NCBI GenBank assembly: GCA_013153145.1 | Contig: JAADEY010000014.1 | Span: 1 to 39,161 of the forward strand | Direction: 5' to 3' | DNA from: Thermoproteota archaeon | Lineage (GTDB): Archaea > Thermoproteota > Thermoprotei_A > Sulfolobales > Pyrodictiaceae | Length of the DNA: 39,161 nt | The notes under the pieces: model-generated | Seen by the model: only the letters and a program-made list of their open reading frames with translations | What the model was told of the DNA's origin: nothing | The model's database searches: none | Part shown: positions 22,858-30,966 of the stretch, one piece after another | How positions within the stretch are numbered: the stretch's first letter is position 1 | How the letters are laid out: each line of letters starts with the position of its first letter | Position numbers and translations under genes: made by a program

Positions 22858-24231
22858 ATGGGGAGGGCCGCCCCCATGACTGAGGATATGTCCACAAGAG
22901 AGAAGGAGAAGCACGAGAGGTTTGAAGACGAGTACGCGCTCAAACCAATACCACTCGAGCTGCGGAAATCCTGGAAGTACCATGCAGCCGTATGGGCAGG
23001 AGTGGCCTTCGTAGTAGCAGCACTCATGGGTGGCGCCACACCCCTAACGATACTGCCCTTCTGGCCAGCGCTCGCAACCATAATAATCGGCAACCTCATC
23101 CTATGGACCATCTTCACACTAACATCATACATGGGTGCTAAGACTGGGCTCAACACGTACGTGTTGGCTGAGCACGCCTTCGGCCGCTACGGTGCACGTG
23201 TCCTCATTAACCTGGTTGCCTCGGGCATCCCCAGCTTCGCGTGGTATGGTATCGAGACGTGGCTTGCTGCCGCCGCCATAGCCGTGGTGCTGGGCTGGAA
23301 TGTTGGTGGGCCTGGCCGCTTAATGGATCTCCCCACAGCAGTGTTCACTATGGCGAGCGGCATAATAATGGCTATACCGCCGATACTCGGCATAGTGTCT
23401 ATGGCGTTGATAGACTTCGTAGCCATACCGGTCATGGCGCTGCTGACCGCCTACGGCCTCTACCTCGGCATACAGCTCGGCATCGCCGGAGAGCTCTTCC
23501 GCTATGTGCCGCCCGGCTTCACGCCGGCGAAGCTTCTCCCGGACTTCATGATAGCCCTTAACGCCGTCATAGGGCTCGTGATAGTCGGTGCCACGATAGC
23601 CGCTGATACCGCCAGATGGATAAAGCCGGAGAAGCGGGGGGTGATCCTCGCCGGCCTACTGGGCTTCTTCAGCGTGGCCGTCTTCATGGAGATTGTAGGG
23701 ATGTTCTTCGCAATAGCAGCGGTAAAGGCCGGGCTGAACGCCTCGCTTGCCTGGAACATAATACTCGTGCTTAAGCAGCTGGGAGTCGCCACTGGCCCGT
23801 TATGGCCGCTGCTGGTGCTCGTCTACGTCCTACAGTTCACAACGAACATGCTGAATGCCTATAGTGGGGGCCTTGCACTAACGGCCACCGTGGGCAAGCC
23901 CAAGCTAAGGCCGTGGCTGACCCTTGCAGGCGCTATAGTCGGCTCGCTTGTCGCGGTTCTCGGCATCGTCTGGTACTGGATACCATTCCTAACAACACTC
24001 GCAAACTGGATAGCACCTATAGCAGCGGTGCTGCTCGTAGAGTTCTACCTCATATCGAAGGGCAGGCTCACCGAGAGACCCGCCATACGGCCCGAAGCAA
24101 TAATCGCCTGGTTCCTAGGCGGCCTAACCTCATACCTGCTGACGGTACATGCACCCTACTTCGTGCCGTGCCTTGCCGGCATGGCTGTAGCTGCAGCAAT
24201 ACACTACATCGCTAGGAGGCTACGCAGGTAA
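22858..24231 (+). CDS. NCS1 family nucleobase/hydantoin:cation symporter
   Basis: 457 residues. After a charged N-terminus ending in FEDEYALKPIPLELRKSWKY, about 12 helices follow. Family features include WAGVAFVVAALMGGA, the NLILWTIFTLTSYMGAKTGLNTYVLAEHAFGRYGARVL block with the NCS1 G-x-x-T-G-(L/ x)-x-x-x-x-x-x-x-x-x-FG pattern, and SFAWYGIETWLAA. It resembles cytosine/purine permeases and the hydantoin carrier Mhp1. It imports nucleobases or related rings with Na+ or H+. The divergent hydantoinase/DUF917 genes point to a hydantoin or reduced pyrimidine as substrate (inference). The start may be ATG 22858 or ATG 22876, the latter preceded by GGGGAGGG. Confidence 0.88.
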   Translation: MGRAAPMTEDMSTREKEKHERFEDEYALKPIPLELRKSWKYHAAVWAGVAFVVAALMGGATPLTILPFWPALATIIIGNLILWTIFTLTSYMGAKTGLNTYVLAEHAFGRYGARVLINLVASGIPSFAWYGIETWLAAAAIAVVLGWNVGGPGRLMDLPTAVFTMASGIIMAIPPILGIVSMALIDFVAIPVMALLTAYGLYLGIQLGIAGELFRYVPPGFTPAKLLPDFMIALNAVIGLVIVGATIAADTARWIKPEKRGVILAGLLGFFSVAVFMEIVGMFFAIAAVKAGLNASLAWNIILVLKQLGVATGPLWPLLVLVYVLQFTTNMLNAYSGGLALTATVGKPKLRPWLTLAGAIVGSLVAVLGIVWYWIPFLTTLANWIAPIAAVLLVEFYLISKGRLTERPAIRPEAIIAWFLGGLTSYLLTVHAPYFVPCLAGMAVAAAIHYIARRLRR

Positions 24232-24263
24232 GGAGCCATCAGCGCCCTCGACGTCCAAGCCAG

Positions 24264-24292
24264 GGTTTTTAGTCCCCTTGAGTGAAGGGGAG
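24264..24292. terminator. Candidate terminator between convergent genes
   Basis: Perfect hairpin CCCCTT-GAGTG-AAGGGG (24274-24290), preceded on the plus strand by GTTTTTAG. It lies between the NCS1 permease stop and the peroxiredoxin stop and could serve either gene. Confidence 0.4.
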
Positions 24293-24353
24293 AGGAAAAC
24301 GCGTGTATAGCTATAGTTCAGGTTCCTTCCCCTGCTCCAGGGTGGGTCGTCTC

Positions 24354-25055
24354 TTACTGGCACTTGGCGATTCTCCTTAGGAATCTTAGTGCTTGCTCCT
24401 TCTCCTCCTTTGTGGCGTTGTCGTCGTGGCAGAACCACCAGTCGAAGCACTGGTACTTGCTTAGCCTCTCCTTCGCCTCCTTCTGGGTTGATGGCGGCGG
24501 GACTATCAGCCTGTCTCCTATTAGCTCGTTGTTGGGCCAGTTTGCTGGTACTGCGCGGCCGTACTTGTCGCTCAACTGTAGTGCCTCAACGAGCCTCAGT
24601 ATTTCGTCGATGTTCCTGCCGACGTTGAGTGGGTAGTAGAGTATGGCCCTTATTATTCCCTTGTCGTCGACTATGAAGACAGCCCTTACTGTTACGACGC
24701 CGCTCTCTGCGTGCAGCATGCCTAGTTTCTTTGCGACCTCCCCCATGGGGTCTGCTATGATTGGGAATGGGATCTCTACTCCGAGCTTCTCCTTTATCCA
24801 CTCCTTCCACTTCATGTGGCTGTATGTGTTGTCGACGCTCAGTCCTATTAGCTCTGTATTGAGCTTCTTGAAGTCCTCATACCTCTTTGCAAACGCTACG
24901 AACTCTGTAGTGCAGACCGGTGTGAAGTCTGCTGGGTGGCTGAATAGCACGAACCACTTGCCCTTGAAGTATTCTGGTAGCTTTATCTTGCCGTGGTCCG
25001 TGGAGACGGTCATCTCGGGGAATGGTTCGCCTATTGAGGGTATGCTTAGGGGCAT
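24354..25055 (-). CDS. Peroxiredoxin (archaeal Prx6-like thioredoxin peroxidase)
   Basis: 233 residues. The peroxidatic motif is P41-A-D-F-T-P-V-C48-T-T-E. The C-terminal Cys pair C203-x5-C209 in [11 protein letters not shown] is typical of the archaeal hyperthermophile enzymes (for example the Aeropyrum type), in which these Cys take part in the disulfide cycle. C232 is near the end. It reduces H2O2 and alkyl peroxides in the cytosol, as expected in an organism with oxygen-sensitive hydrogenases. The start is ATG 25055. A TATA-like element and a 13-bp palindrome lie upstream. Confidence 0.95.
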   Translation of the reverse strand: MPLSIPSIGEPFPEMTVSTDHGKIKLPEYFKGKWFVLFSHPADFTPVCTTEFVAFAKRYEDFKKLNTELIGLSVDNTYSHMKWKEWIKEKLGVEIPFPIIADPMGEVAKKLGMLHAESGVVTVRAVFIVDDKGIIRAILYYPLNVGRNIDEILRLVEALQLSDKYGRAVPANWPNNELIGDRLIVPPPSTQKEAKERLSKYQCFDWWFCHDDNATKEEKEQALRFLRRIAKCQ

Positions 25056-25074
25056 TTTCTCGACCCTTGTAACT

Positions 25075-25100
25075 AGAAACAGTTTCTGGTCTAATAAGCC
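25075..25100 (-). promoter_or_regulatory. Peroxiredoxin promoter with 13-bp palindrome
   Basis: AGAAAC-A-GTTTCT (25075-25087) lies between a minus-strand TATA-like CTTATTAG (about 25092-25099) and the ATG at 25055, ahead of the predicted start near 25070. The perfect symmetry and position suit a repressor or a redox-responsive regulator. Confidence 0.4.
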
Positions 25101-25195
25101 TACCCACTATGGGCGCCTTATGAAGCCTCTCCCCTGCGGAGTTAACGCTGCCTATATTTCCCTCACCCATCGCCAAACGCTGAGGGAAGACAAGG

Positions 25196-26533
25196 GTGCT
25201 GACGAGGAGAGGGGGCAAGCTAGGGCTCTGGGAGGCAGTCTCGATCGCTGTAGGCATAATAATCGGTGCTGGCATCTTCTCGATCCTCGGCGTCGGCGCG
25301 GAGGTAGCTGGAAGGAACCTGCCATTGGCATTCATATTCGCGTCTGCTGCTGCAGTCCTCGTGGCATACTCCTATGCCAAGCTCGGCTCAAAGTACATCT
25401 CCAATGCCGGCCCAATAGAGTTCATACTCAGGGGCTTCGGGGACAACATCTTCACCGGCACGATGGCGTTCCTGCTATGGTTTACATACGTTGTCTCAAT
25501 CTCGCTCTTCGCTAAGGCGTTTGCAGGCTACCTGCTCGCGCTCATAGGAGCTCCACTTACATGGATACATATGAGCATAGTGGAGGTTGCAATCATAGTC
25601 GTGTTCATGTTGCTCAACTTCTACGGCGCCAGGGCCGTAGGCAGGGCGGAGGACGTCATAGTGGCTGTGAAGCTGGGCATACTGGGCGTGTTCATCCTTG
25701 CAGGTATATGGAGTGTAAGGGTTCAGTGGATAATCCCGCTGCTCGACTCCAGGCATTTGATGGGCGCACTCTACGCTGCATCGATATTCTTCTTAACCTA
25801 TACGGGTTTTGGGCTCGTTACAAACGCCTCAGAGGACATCGAGAACCCGGAGAAGAACGTGCCGAGGGCCATATACATAAGCCTCGTAATAGTCACCATA
25901 GTCTACGTGTTAATAGCGATAGTTGCCGTGGGTAACCTACCCATACGCGAGCTCGTTGCAGCAAAGGACTACGCACTGGCTGAGGCTGCAAGGCCCTTCC
26001 TTGGAGAGCTGGGCTTTGTATTAATAGGGGTTGGTGCACTCTTCTCTACGTCATCCGCTATAAACGCTACGCTCTACGGCGGCGCTAACATAGCGTATGC
26101 GTTAGCGAAGAAGGGGGAGCTTCCAAGGGTCTTTGAGAGGAAGTCGTGGTTCGGTGAGCCGGAGGGGCTCTACATAACCGCTGGGCTTGGTATACTCTTC
26201 GCGGTGTTCCTCAACCTGGACGGCATAGCTGCTGTGTGCAGCGCCACGTTCATCATAATATACCTTGCTGTTATAGCCGCCCATTATAGGCTCGCCGACG
26301 TCACTAGGGGTAATAGGCCGCTCATAGTAGTCAGCTTCATAGTCGTCGCGATAATATTCGTTCTGCTTATGTATCACGAGTACGTCACCAGTCCCTCGAC
26401 ATTCTGGGTCATCTGGTGCACGTTCGCTGTCTTCGCAGCCGTCGAGGTGGTGTATAGGAGGTTGACGGGCAGGGTGATAAGGTATAGGACTGAGAAGAGG
26501 CCGGAGCTGGCCAGGTATTTTAGGCGTGGTTGA
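25196..26533 (+). CDS. APC family amino acid permease
   Basis: 445 residues with about 12 helices. The N-terminus GLWEAVSIAVGIIIGAGIFSILG is the APC hallmark (unwound helix 1, G-x-x-I-G-x-G-I-F). FFLTYTGFGLVTNASEDIENPEKNVPRAIYISLVIV is the conserved helix 6 / loop region (YTGF...E...NP-x-x-x-xP-xAI). It imports amino acids or amines; the substrate is unknown. The start is GTG 25196, following GAGGGAAG, with a TATA element CCTATATTT (25151-25159) predicting a start near 25181. It is convergent with feoA, overlapping by 14 nt. Confidence 0.9.
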   Translation: MLTRRGGKLGLWEAVSIAVGIIIGAGIFSILGVGAEVAGRNLPLAFIFASAAAVLVAYSYAKLGSKYISNAGPIEFILRGFGDNIFTGTMAFLLWFTYVVSISLFAKAFAGYLLALIGAPLTWIHMSIVEVAIIVVFMLLNFYGARAVGRAEDVIVAVKLGILGVFILAGIWSVRVQWIIPLLDSRHLMGALYAASIFFLTYTGFGLVTNASEDIENPEKNVPRAIYISLVIVTIVYVLIAIVAVGNLPIRELVAAKDYALAEAARPFLGELGFVLIGVGALFSTSSAINATLYGGANIAYALAKKGELPRVFERKSWFGEPEGLYITAGLGILFAVFLNLDGIAAVCSATFIIIYLAVIAAHYRLADVTRGNRPLIVVSFIVVAIIFVLLMYHEYVTSPSTFWVIWCTFAVFAAVEVVYRRLTGRVIRYRTEKRPELARYFRRG

Positions 26534-26765
26534 TCCTCCTCACGATTATCTTTCTGGCGACGCCTCTCCCAAGCGCGATGACCGCCCCGCGGACCAGCAC
26601 TAGTATCGGCCCCCTGTTCGATAGGAGCACCTCCACTACCGTGCCAGGGGTGAAGCCCATTTCGAGCAGTCTCCTTCTAAGGCCATGGCCGGCTCTGATG
26701 TCTATTATTAGGCCTCTGTTGCCCACTCCTAGCTCCTCTAGTGTTGTTGTCTCGCCCTGCTGCAA
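26520..26765 (-). CDS. feoA: FeoA domain protein (ferrous iron transport or iron-linked regulator)
   Basis: 81 residues, an SH3-like FeoA domain. EELGVGNRGLIIDIRAGHGLRRRLLEMGFTPGTVVEVL has the family pattern (L-x-x-G-x-x-x-x-I...G...LxxMG-x-xPGxxV), and ALGRGVARKIIVR is the last strand. FeoA assists the Fe(II) channel FeoB; no feoB is within the window. The start is TTG 26765, six nt after GGAGGGG. A site very close to the DtxR/IdeR consensus lies 29-47 nt upstream, so iron repression is expected. Confidence 0.9.
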   Translation of the reverse strand: MQQGETTTLEELGVGNRGLIIDIRAGHGLRRRLLEMGFTPGTVVEVLLSNRGPILVLVRGAVIALGRGVARKIIVRRINHA

Positions 26766-26793
26766 CCCGCACCCCTCCGGGGATCCCTAGGTG

Positions 26794-26812
26794 TTAGGTT
26801 AGCCTAATCTAC
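26794..26812. promoter_or_regulatory. DtxR/IdeR-type iron box upstream of feoA
   Basis: On the minus strand the site reads GTAGATTAGGCTAACCTAA. This matches the classic DtxR/IdeR box TTAGGTTAGGCTAACCTAA at 17 of 19 positions by my count. It sits just upstream of the feoA start, where a metal-bound repressor would block initiation. Confidence 0.6.
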
Positions 26813-26886
26813 CGTTTTTTCAGAGCTGTTGAGCCCCCGCATTTATTCGTCTCCCATACACCTGGTTAAGCATAGCCTATGGTGAG

Positions 26887-27537
26887 TTGTTGAAAGGCGT
26901 GTACATAGTTGTTGAGGGCATAGACGGGGCTGGCACGACGACGCATGCCAGGCTCTTGGTGGAGAAGCTGAGCGCGCTGGGGGAGCCCGTCGAGTACGTG
27001 CAGGAGCCTAGCACCGGGCCTATAGGGAGGCTGATCAAGAGGCTGCTCGCCGAGCACCTATACGACCAGGAGGTCTACGCACTGCTCTTTGCAGCTGATA
27101 GACTGCACCAGTATAGGACACGTGTCGAGGGCCTGCTTGCCGGCGGCGTGCATGTAGTGTCGTGCAGGAGTGTTGTGTCAAGCCTTGCGTATCAGTCGAT
27201 GGATGGAGACGAGCTGGTCGAGTGGATACTCACGCTGAACAAGTACATCCCCTTACCCGACGTGGTCGTCTACCTTAACGTTCCCCTTGAAGTCGCACTC
27301 GCCAGGATAGCCAGGAGGAGGGGGGTTCGTGATGTCTTCGAGAAGCCCGGCTTCCTGCGGGAGCTGAGGTCACGGTATGCGGAGATACTCCGCCTTCTTG
27401 AGCGGTGCTTTAGGGTTACTGTTATCAGGGTTGATGAGGCTCCGGGGGGCCTTGTTAGGAGTGTTGAGGATGTGCATAGGGAGGTCGTAGTGAAGGTTTT
27501 GGCCGCAATAAATTATCTACGCGGCGTGTGGGCGTAG
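26887..27537 (+). CDS. tmk: Thymidylate kinase (dTMP kinase)
   Basis: 216 residues. The P-loop is VEGIDGAGTTTHARLL (residues 9-24). YVQEPSTGPIGRLIKRLL is the substrate-proximal EP-(S/G)-T-x-P-x-G motif, LLFAADRLHQ is the DR(Y/L)-like motif, and LARIARRRGVRDVFEK is the LID region. The enzyme phosphorylates dTMP to dTDP for DNA synthesis in the cytosol. The start is TTG 26887 or TTG 26890. A TATA-like CATTTATTC near 26840 predicts a start about 20 nt upstream. It ends 5 nt from the convergent hydrolase gene. Confidence 0.92.
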   Translation: MLKGVYIVVEGIDGAGTTTHARLLVEKLSALGEPVEYVQEPSTGPIGRLIKRLLAEHLYDQEVYALLFAADRLHQYRTRVEGLLAGGVHVVSCRSVVSSLAYQSMDGDELVEWILTLNKYIPLPDVVVYLNVPLEVALARIARRRGVRDVFEKPGFLRELRSRYAEILRLLERCFRVTVIRVDEAPGGLVRSVEDVHREVVVKVLAAINYLRGVWA

Positions 27538-27542
27538 GATTC

Positions 27543-28223
27543 CTAGAACTCGTACTTCTCGCCTGGCTTGAGGATTACGACCTCTATCCCCTTGCCGCTG
27601 AGTAGTTCGCGCAGCTTCTCCGGATCCGCTCTTATCAGCGGGAATGTGTTGTAGTGCATTGGTATCACTACCTTTGGTTTTAGCAGCTCGGCGGCCTTCG
27701 CTGCCTGGACGACATCCATCGTGAAGTGGCTCCCGATAGGCAGCATTGCTATATCGGGCTTGTATAGCTCGCCGAGCAGCGATAGTTCAGCGAAGAGGCC
27801 GGTGTCCCCGGCGTGGTATAGGCTCTTCTCCTTCCCTCTAACGATGAAGCCTACGGGGGCTCCGCGGCTGGATGTGTGGAGCGCTGGTGTGAGTATTATC
27901 TCCAGGTCGAGGCCCTCGATGTTGACTGGGCCGCCGATGTTTGCTCCGACGATTCCCTTCTCCCTGCCGAGCCTTCCTGCAACGTAGTTCGCGAGCTCAT
28001 ATGTTGACACGAAGTATGCGTCGGGGTTCTCCCTGAGTATCTCTATTGCCTCGCCTAGGTGGTCTCCATGATCGTGGGTCACGAGGACCACGTCGACCTT
28101 GCCGCTGTAGTCGCTAGGCTTCACTGGCGAGAGGGGGTTTGTGAGCCAGGGGTCGATCAGGATTAGTTTGTCGTCGAGCTTTACCTCGAAGGCTGAGTGG
28201 CCTAGCCAGCGTACATACCCCAT
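27543..28223 (-). CDS. UPF0173 metallo-beta-lactamase-fold hydrolase
   Basis: 226 residues. The first block is VRWLGHSAFEVKLDDKLILIDPWLTNP. The metal motif is T49-H50-D-H52-x-D54-H55, followed by LHTSSRG, H-A-G-D-T (YHAGDTGLF) and PMHYNT. Length and sequence match the UPF0173 family of archaea and bacteria. These bind two metal ions and hydrolyse an unknown substrate. ATG 28223 lies close to a minus-strand TATA-like TATTTAAC, so a leaderless or very short leader is likely. Confidence 0.9.
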   Translation of the reverse strand: MGYVRWLGHSAFEVKLDDKLILIDPWLTNPLSPVKPSDYSGKVDVVLVTHDHGDHLGEAIEILRENPDAYFVSTYELANYVAGRLGREKGIVGANIGGPVNIEGLDLEIILTPALHTSSRGAPVGFIVRGKEKSLYHAGDTGLFAELSLLGELYKPDIAMLPIGSHFTMDVVQAAKAAELLKPKVVIPMHYNTFPLIRADPEKLRELLSGKGIEVVILKPGEKYEF

Positions 28224-28293
28224 ACACTTTCACCGTTAAATACTAATCCAGGATATCGCAGCCGTTATTTCAACATAGCCCTCTAGGTGGAAG

Positions 28294-29214
28294 GTGGAGC
28301 AGGGAATGGAGCAGGTAGAGGTCGAGAAGCTACTCAGGGCGGGGGAGATAGCTGCGAGGGTTAGGGAGGAGGCCGAGAGGCTTGTGAAGCCCGGGGTCCC
28401 GGTTATAGAGATCTGCGAGACCGTTGAGAGGAGGATAAGGGAGCTTGGAGGCGAGCCTGCATTCCCCTGCAATGTATCCATTAACCAGGTTGCTGCCCAT
28501 TACACCTCGCCTATAGGCGATGAAAGCCTCATACCGGATGAGGGGGTTGTGAAGGTTGATATAGGTGTTCATGTTGACGGCTACATAGCGGATACAGCGA
28601 CAACCATCGCCCTAAGTCCACGGTATGAGGGGCTGCTCGACGCTGCAAGGGAGGCTCTTGAGAGGGCCCTCGAGTTCATAAAGCCGGGTACTCCGTTCAA
28701 GGCTGTGAGTAGGCTTATAGAGGATGTTATCCGCCGGAAGGGGTATAGGCCTATCGGTAACCTCGGCGGCCATAGTATAGGTAGGTATAGGATACATGCG
28801 GGGGAGAGTATACCAAACTCCTACGAGCCCTTCCTCCCTGGAAGCTTTAAGCCTGGAAGGGTTTATGCTATAGAGCCGTTCGCGACCAATGGGAAGGGCG
28901 TCGCCGTTGATGCCCCTGAAGTCTACATATATGCATTGTCGCAGTCGAGGCTGAGGAGGAGGATGAAGGATGCTGAGAAGAAGCTCCTAGCTGTTATAGC
29001 CTCCAGGTACCGTACACTACCATTCACGGAGCGTTGGCTCAGCGATGTCGTGGGTGATGTGGAGCAGCTGCGCAGGATCCTTAAGAGGCTGAGCAAGATA
29101 GGGATGCTCACGTCGTACCCCGTGCTTGTTGAGGCGGGTAGGGGGCTGGTGTCGCAGTTTGAACACACGATAGTCGTCCTTGAGAAAGAAGTATTAGTGA
29201 CGACGAGGCGTTAG
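28294..29214 (+). CDS. map: Methionine aminopeptidase, type II
   Basis: 306 residues. The pita-bread fold is recognisable and all five metal ligands are present: Asp in VKVDIGVHVDGY, Asp in IADTATTI, His in GGHSIGRYRIH, Glu in AIEPFAT and Glu in FEHTIVVLE. The insert between His and Glu is of the archaeal type II pattern. It removes initiator Met from new proteins. The start is GTG 28294, or ATG 28306 four codons on. It is divergent from the UPF0173 gene, with a TATA-like GTTATTTC near 28263. Confidence 0.95.
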   Translation: MEQGMEQVEVEKLLRAGEIAARVREEAERLVKPGVPVIEICETVERRIRELGGEPAFPCNVSINQVAAHYTSPIGDESLIPDEGVVKVDIGVHVDGYIADTATTIALSPRYEGLLDAAREALERALEFIKPGTPFKAVSRLIEDVIRRKGYRPIGNLGGHSIGRYRIHAGESIPNSYEPFLPGSFKPGRVYAIEPFATNGKGVAVDAPEVYIYALSQSRLRRRMKDAEKKLLAVIASRYRTLPFTERWLSDVVGDVEQLRRILKRLSKIGMLTSYPVLVEAGRGLVSQFEHTIVVLEKEVLVTTRR

Positions 29215-29256
29215 CCGCCTACACGGGCGTTTAGGGGGCTGTATGTAGTACTCTGT

Positions 29257-30435
29257 GTGATGGGGGTGTGGATAATACACCCGGCTTTCATGGCCTCAGC
29301 TAATCCCCTGCTCGGCCTGGGTAAGAGTAGTGATATTGCAACGTGGATAATAGCGATAGGCTTCATTGTATCAACGATATTCTATATACTGGCGATGATG
29401 GGGTATATGCAGAAGTTCCAGATGAGCTTGTGGAAGAGGAATATAGAGGCTAAGCTAGCGATACTGGAAACCTATGCTACTAGGAGCAGGGAGAGAACCA
29501 AGAGGTTCTTGGAGAGGATGAAGGCTGAGAACCCGGATGAGATTATAGAGCTTGCATGCAACTACTTCGTCATAGACCCCGTGTCGATAGAGCCGATAGA
29601 CATCATACGCAGGATGGAGAGGATCCTACGGACTGCTGAGGGCAGGATGGAGGAGCTCGTCGAGAAGGCTGCCGCAAAGGCTAGCGAGGCCGAGAAGAAG
29701 ATAGCTGTCACCCTCCTAGGTATAACGAACGCGCTGAACCTGCTATATAAGTACGTTAGGCATCTACTCCTCTGGAGCCTTAAGACGGAGAACCCGCTCC
29801 TACTGGCGCAGCTGATGTGGCAGCTACCATACATAATAAGGCTTGCAAAGACATACTATGAGGCTTCGAAGGATATCGAGGAGGGGAAGCCCATCGGCGA
29901 CTCCGCAGGCCCCTATGCGGCGTACCTGCTAATAAACAAGTTAACAAGGCAGGTGCAGCCGCCGACGGAAATAGCTAAGGACACCGTCTACTCTGTGCAG
30001 GAGTATAAGGGCCGCAAGGTGATCGTGGTGAAGGCGAAGGGGCCCGGAAGCAACGTCGGTAGGCCGGGGGAGGCTGTTGAGAAGCTTGCGACTATCTACG
30101 GCAAGGAGCTTGCGGCGATAATCACCATAGATGCCATGCTGAAGTTCGAGGGCGAGGAGACCGGTATAACTGCCGAGGGCGCCGGCGCTGCAATAGGTGA
30201 TCCGGGCCCGGAGAAGATCAGGATAGAGAGGGCTGCCGCTAAGCTTGGAGTGCCGCTCCACGCCATAGGTATAAAGATGGGGCTCGAGGAGGCGATAAAG
30301 ACTGTGAAGAAGGAGATACTCGACGGAGCCATGGATGCCGCCAAGAAGGCACTAAGGTTCATCGAGACAATGATACCCGAGGGAGCCGCAGTGATAATTG
30401 TCGGGGTCGGGAACAGTATAGGGGTCGCACAATAA
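29257..30435 (+). CDS. DUF1512 family membrane-anchored protein
   Basis: 392 residues. One N-terminal helix (ATWIIAIGFIVSTIFYILAMMG, about 28-49) is followed by a long helical cytoplasmic part and a C-terminal alpha/beta domain (VKAKGPGSNVGRPGEAVEKL, AIITIDAMLKFEGEETG, GAAVIIVGVGNSIGVAQ). These are conserved blocks of the archaeal DUF1512 family. The function is unknown. It may start at GTG 29257, ATG 29260 or the in-frame ATG at 29290. The zinc-ribbon gene follows after 22 nt and is probably in the same operon. Confidence 0.85.
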   Translation: MMGVWIIHPAFMASANPLLGLGKSSDIATWIIAIGFIVSTIFYILAMMGYMQKFQMSLWKRNIEAKLAILETYATRSRERTKRFLERMKAENPDEIIELACNYFVIDPVSIEPIDIIRRMERILRTAEGRMEELVEKAAAKASEAEKKIAVTLLGITNALNLLYKYVRHLLLWSLKTENPLLLAQLMWQLPYIIRLAKTYYEASKDIEEGKPIGDSAGPYAAYLLINKLTRQVQPPTEIAKDTVYSVQEYKGRKVIVVKAKGPGSNVGRPGEAVEKLATIYGKELAAIITIDAMLKFEGEETGITAEGAGAAIGDPGPEKIRIERAAAKLGVPLHAIGIKMGLEEAIKTVKKEILDGAMDAAKKALRFIETMIPEGAAVIIVGVGNSIGVAQ

Positions 30436-30457
30436 CAGCCCGAAGAGGAGATGGGGC

Positions 30458-30742
30458 ATGGAGCCGCCGCTGGTAGAGGGGCTGAACCCGCTCTACATAG
30501 TGCTAGCCGTGCTTTTCGCAGCCGGCATGCTCCTCGCCGCCGTCCAGATACTCAATATCAGGAGGAGGCAGGCTAGGAGCAGGGTGGTGACGGAGATTGA
30601 ATGCCCCCACTGCAGCTACCACGCTACCAGGGAGTTCCGCCGGGGCGACTACATCGGCATGAAGACTAGGTGCCCCTCCTGTGGAGGCGATGCATATGTT
30701 ATCCGAATATACCAGGAGTCCACCGGTAAGGAGAAGCCATAA
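30458..30742 (+). CDS. Membrane-anchored zinc-ribbon protein
   Basis: 94 residues. A helix (YIVLAVLFAAGMLLAAVQIL, about 13-32) is followed by a basic linker and a zinc ribbon: E-C-P-H-C-S-Y near residue 50, and R-C-P-S-C-G-G near 72. The four Cys should bind one Zn. The start ATG 30458 follows GAGGAGATGGGGC. The function is unknown; small archaeal proteins of this build often accompany a membrane complex, and the preceding DUF1512 gene is the likely partner. Confidence 0.8.
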   Translation: MEPPLVEGLNPLYIVLAVLFAAGMLLAAVQILNIRRRQARSRVVTEIECPHCSYHATREFRRGDYIGMKTRCPSCGGDAYVIRIYQESTGKEKP

Positions 30743-30749
30743 CGCAATA

Positions 30750-30758
30750 CACTTAAAC
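30750..30758 (+). promoter_or_regulatory. TATA-like element for 5S rRNA
   Basis: ACTTAAACC is centred about 26-28 nt before the 5S start, the expected archaeal distance. Confidence 0.4.
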
Positions 30759-30782
30759 CCCCATGGGATGAAACACGGTCTC

Positions 30783-30916
30783 GGCGGCCCGACCCGGCCA
30801 TAGCGGCCGGGCAACACCCGGACTCATTTCGAACCCGGAAGTTAAGCCGGCCGCGTTGGGGGTCGCCGTGGAGTCCGCGAGGCTCCGCAGCGCCCCCAAG
30901 CTGGGATCGGGCCGCC
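30783..30916 (+). rRNA. rrf: 5S ribosomal RNA
   Basis: The ends GGCGGCCCGACC and GGATCGGGCCGCC form helix I. The universally conserved core CGGAAGTTAAGCC lies at about 30835-30847 and the loop CATTTCGAACCCGG just before it. About 134 nt by helix I; exact ends may differ by a few bases. No 16S or 23S gene is in the window, consistent with the unlinked 5S genes of Crenarchaeota. Confidence 0.9.
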
Positions 30917-30966
30917 AAATCGGCGGTTGATCCCTCCTACTTCTCCTCTCAGTTGATGCCCCGAAG

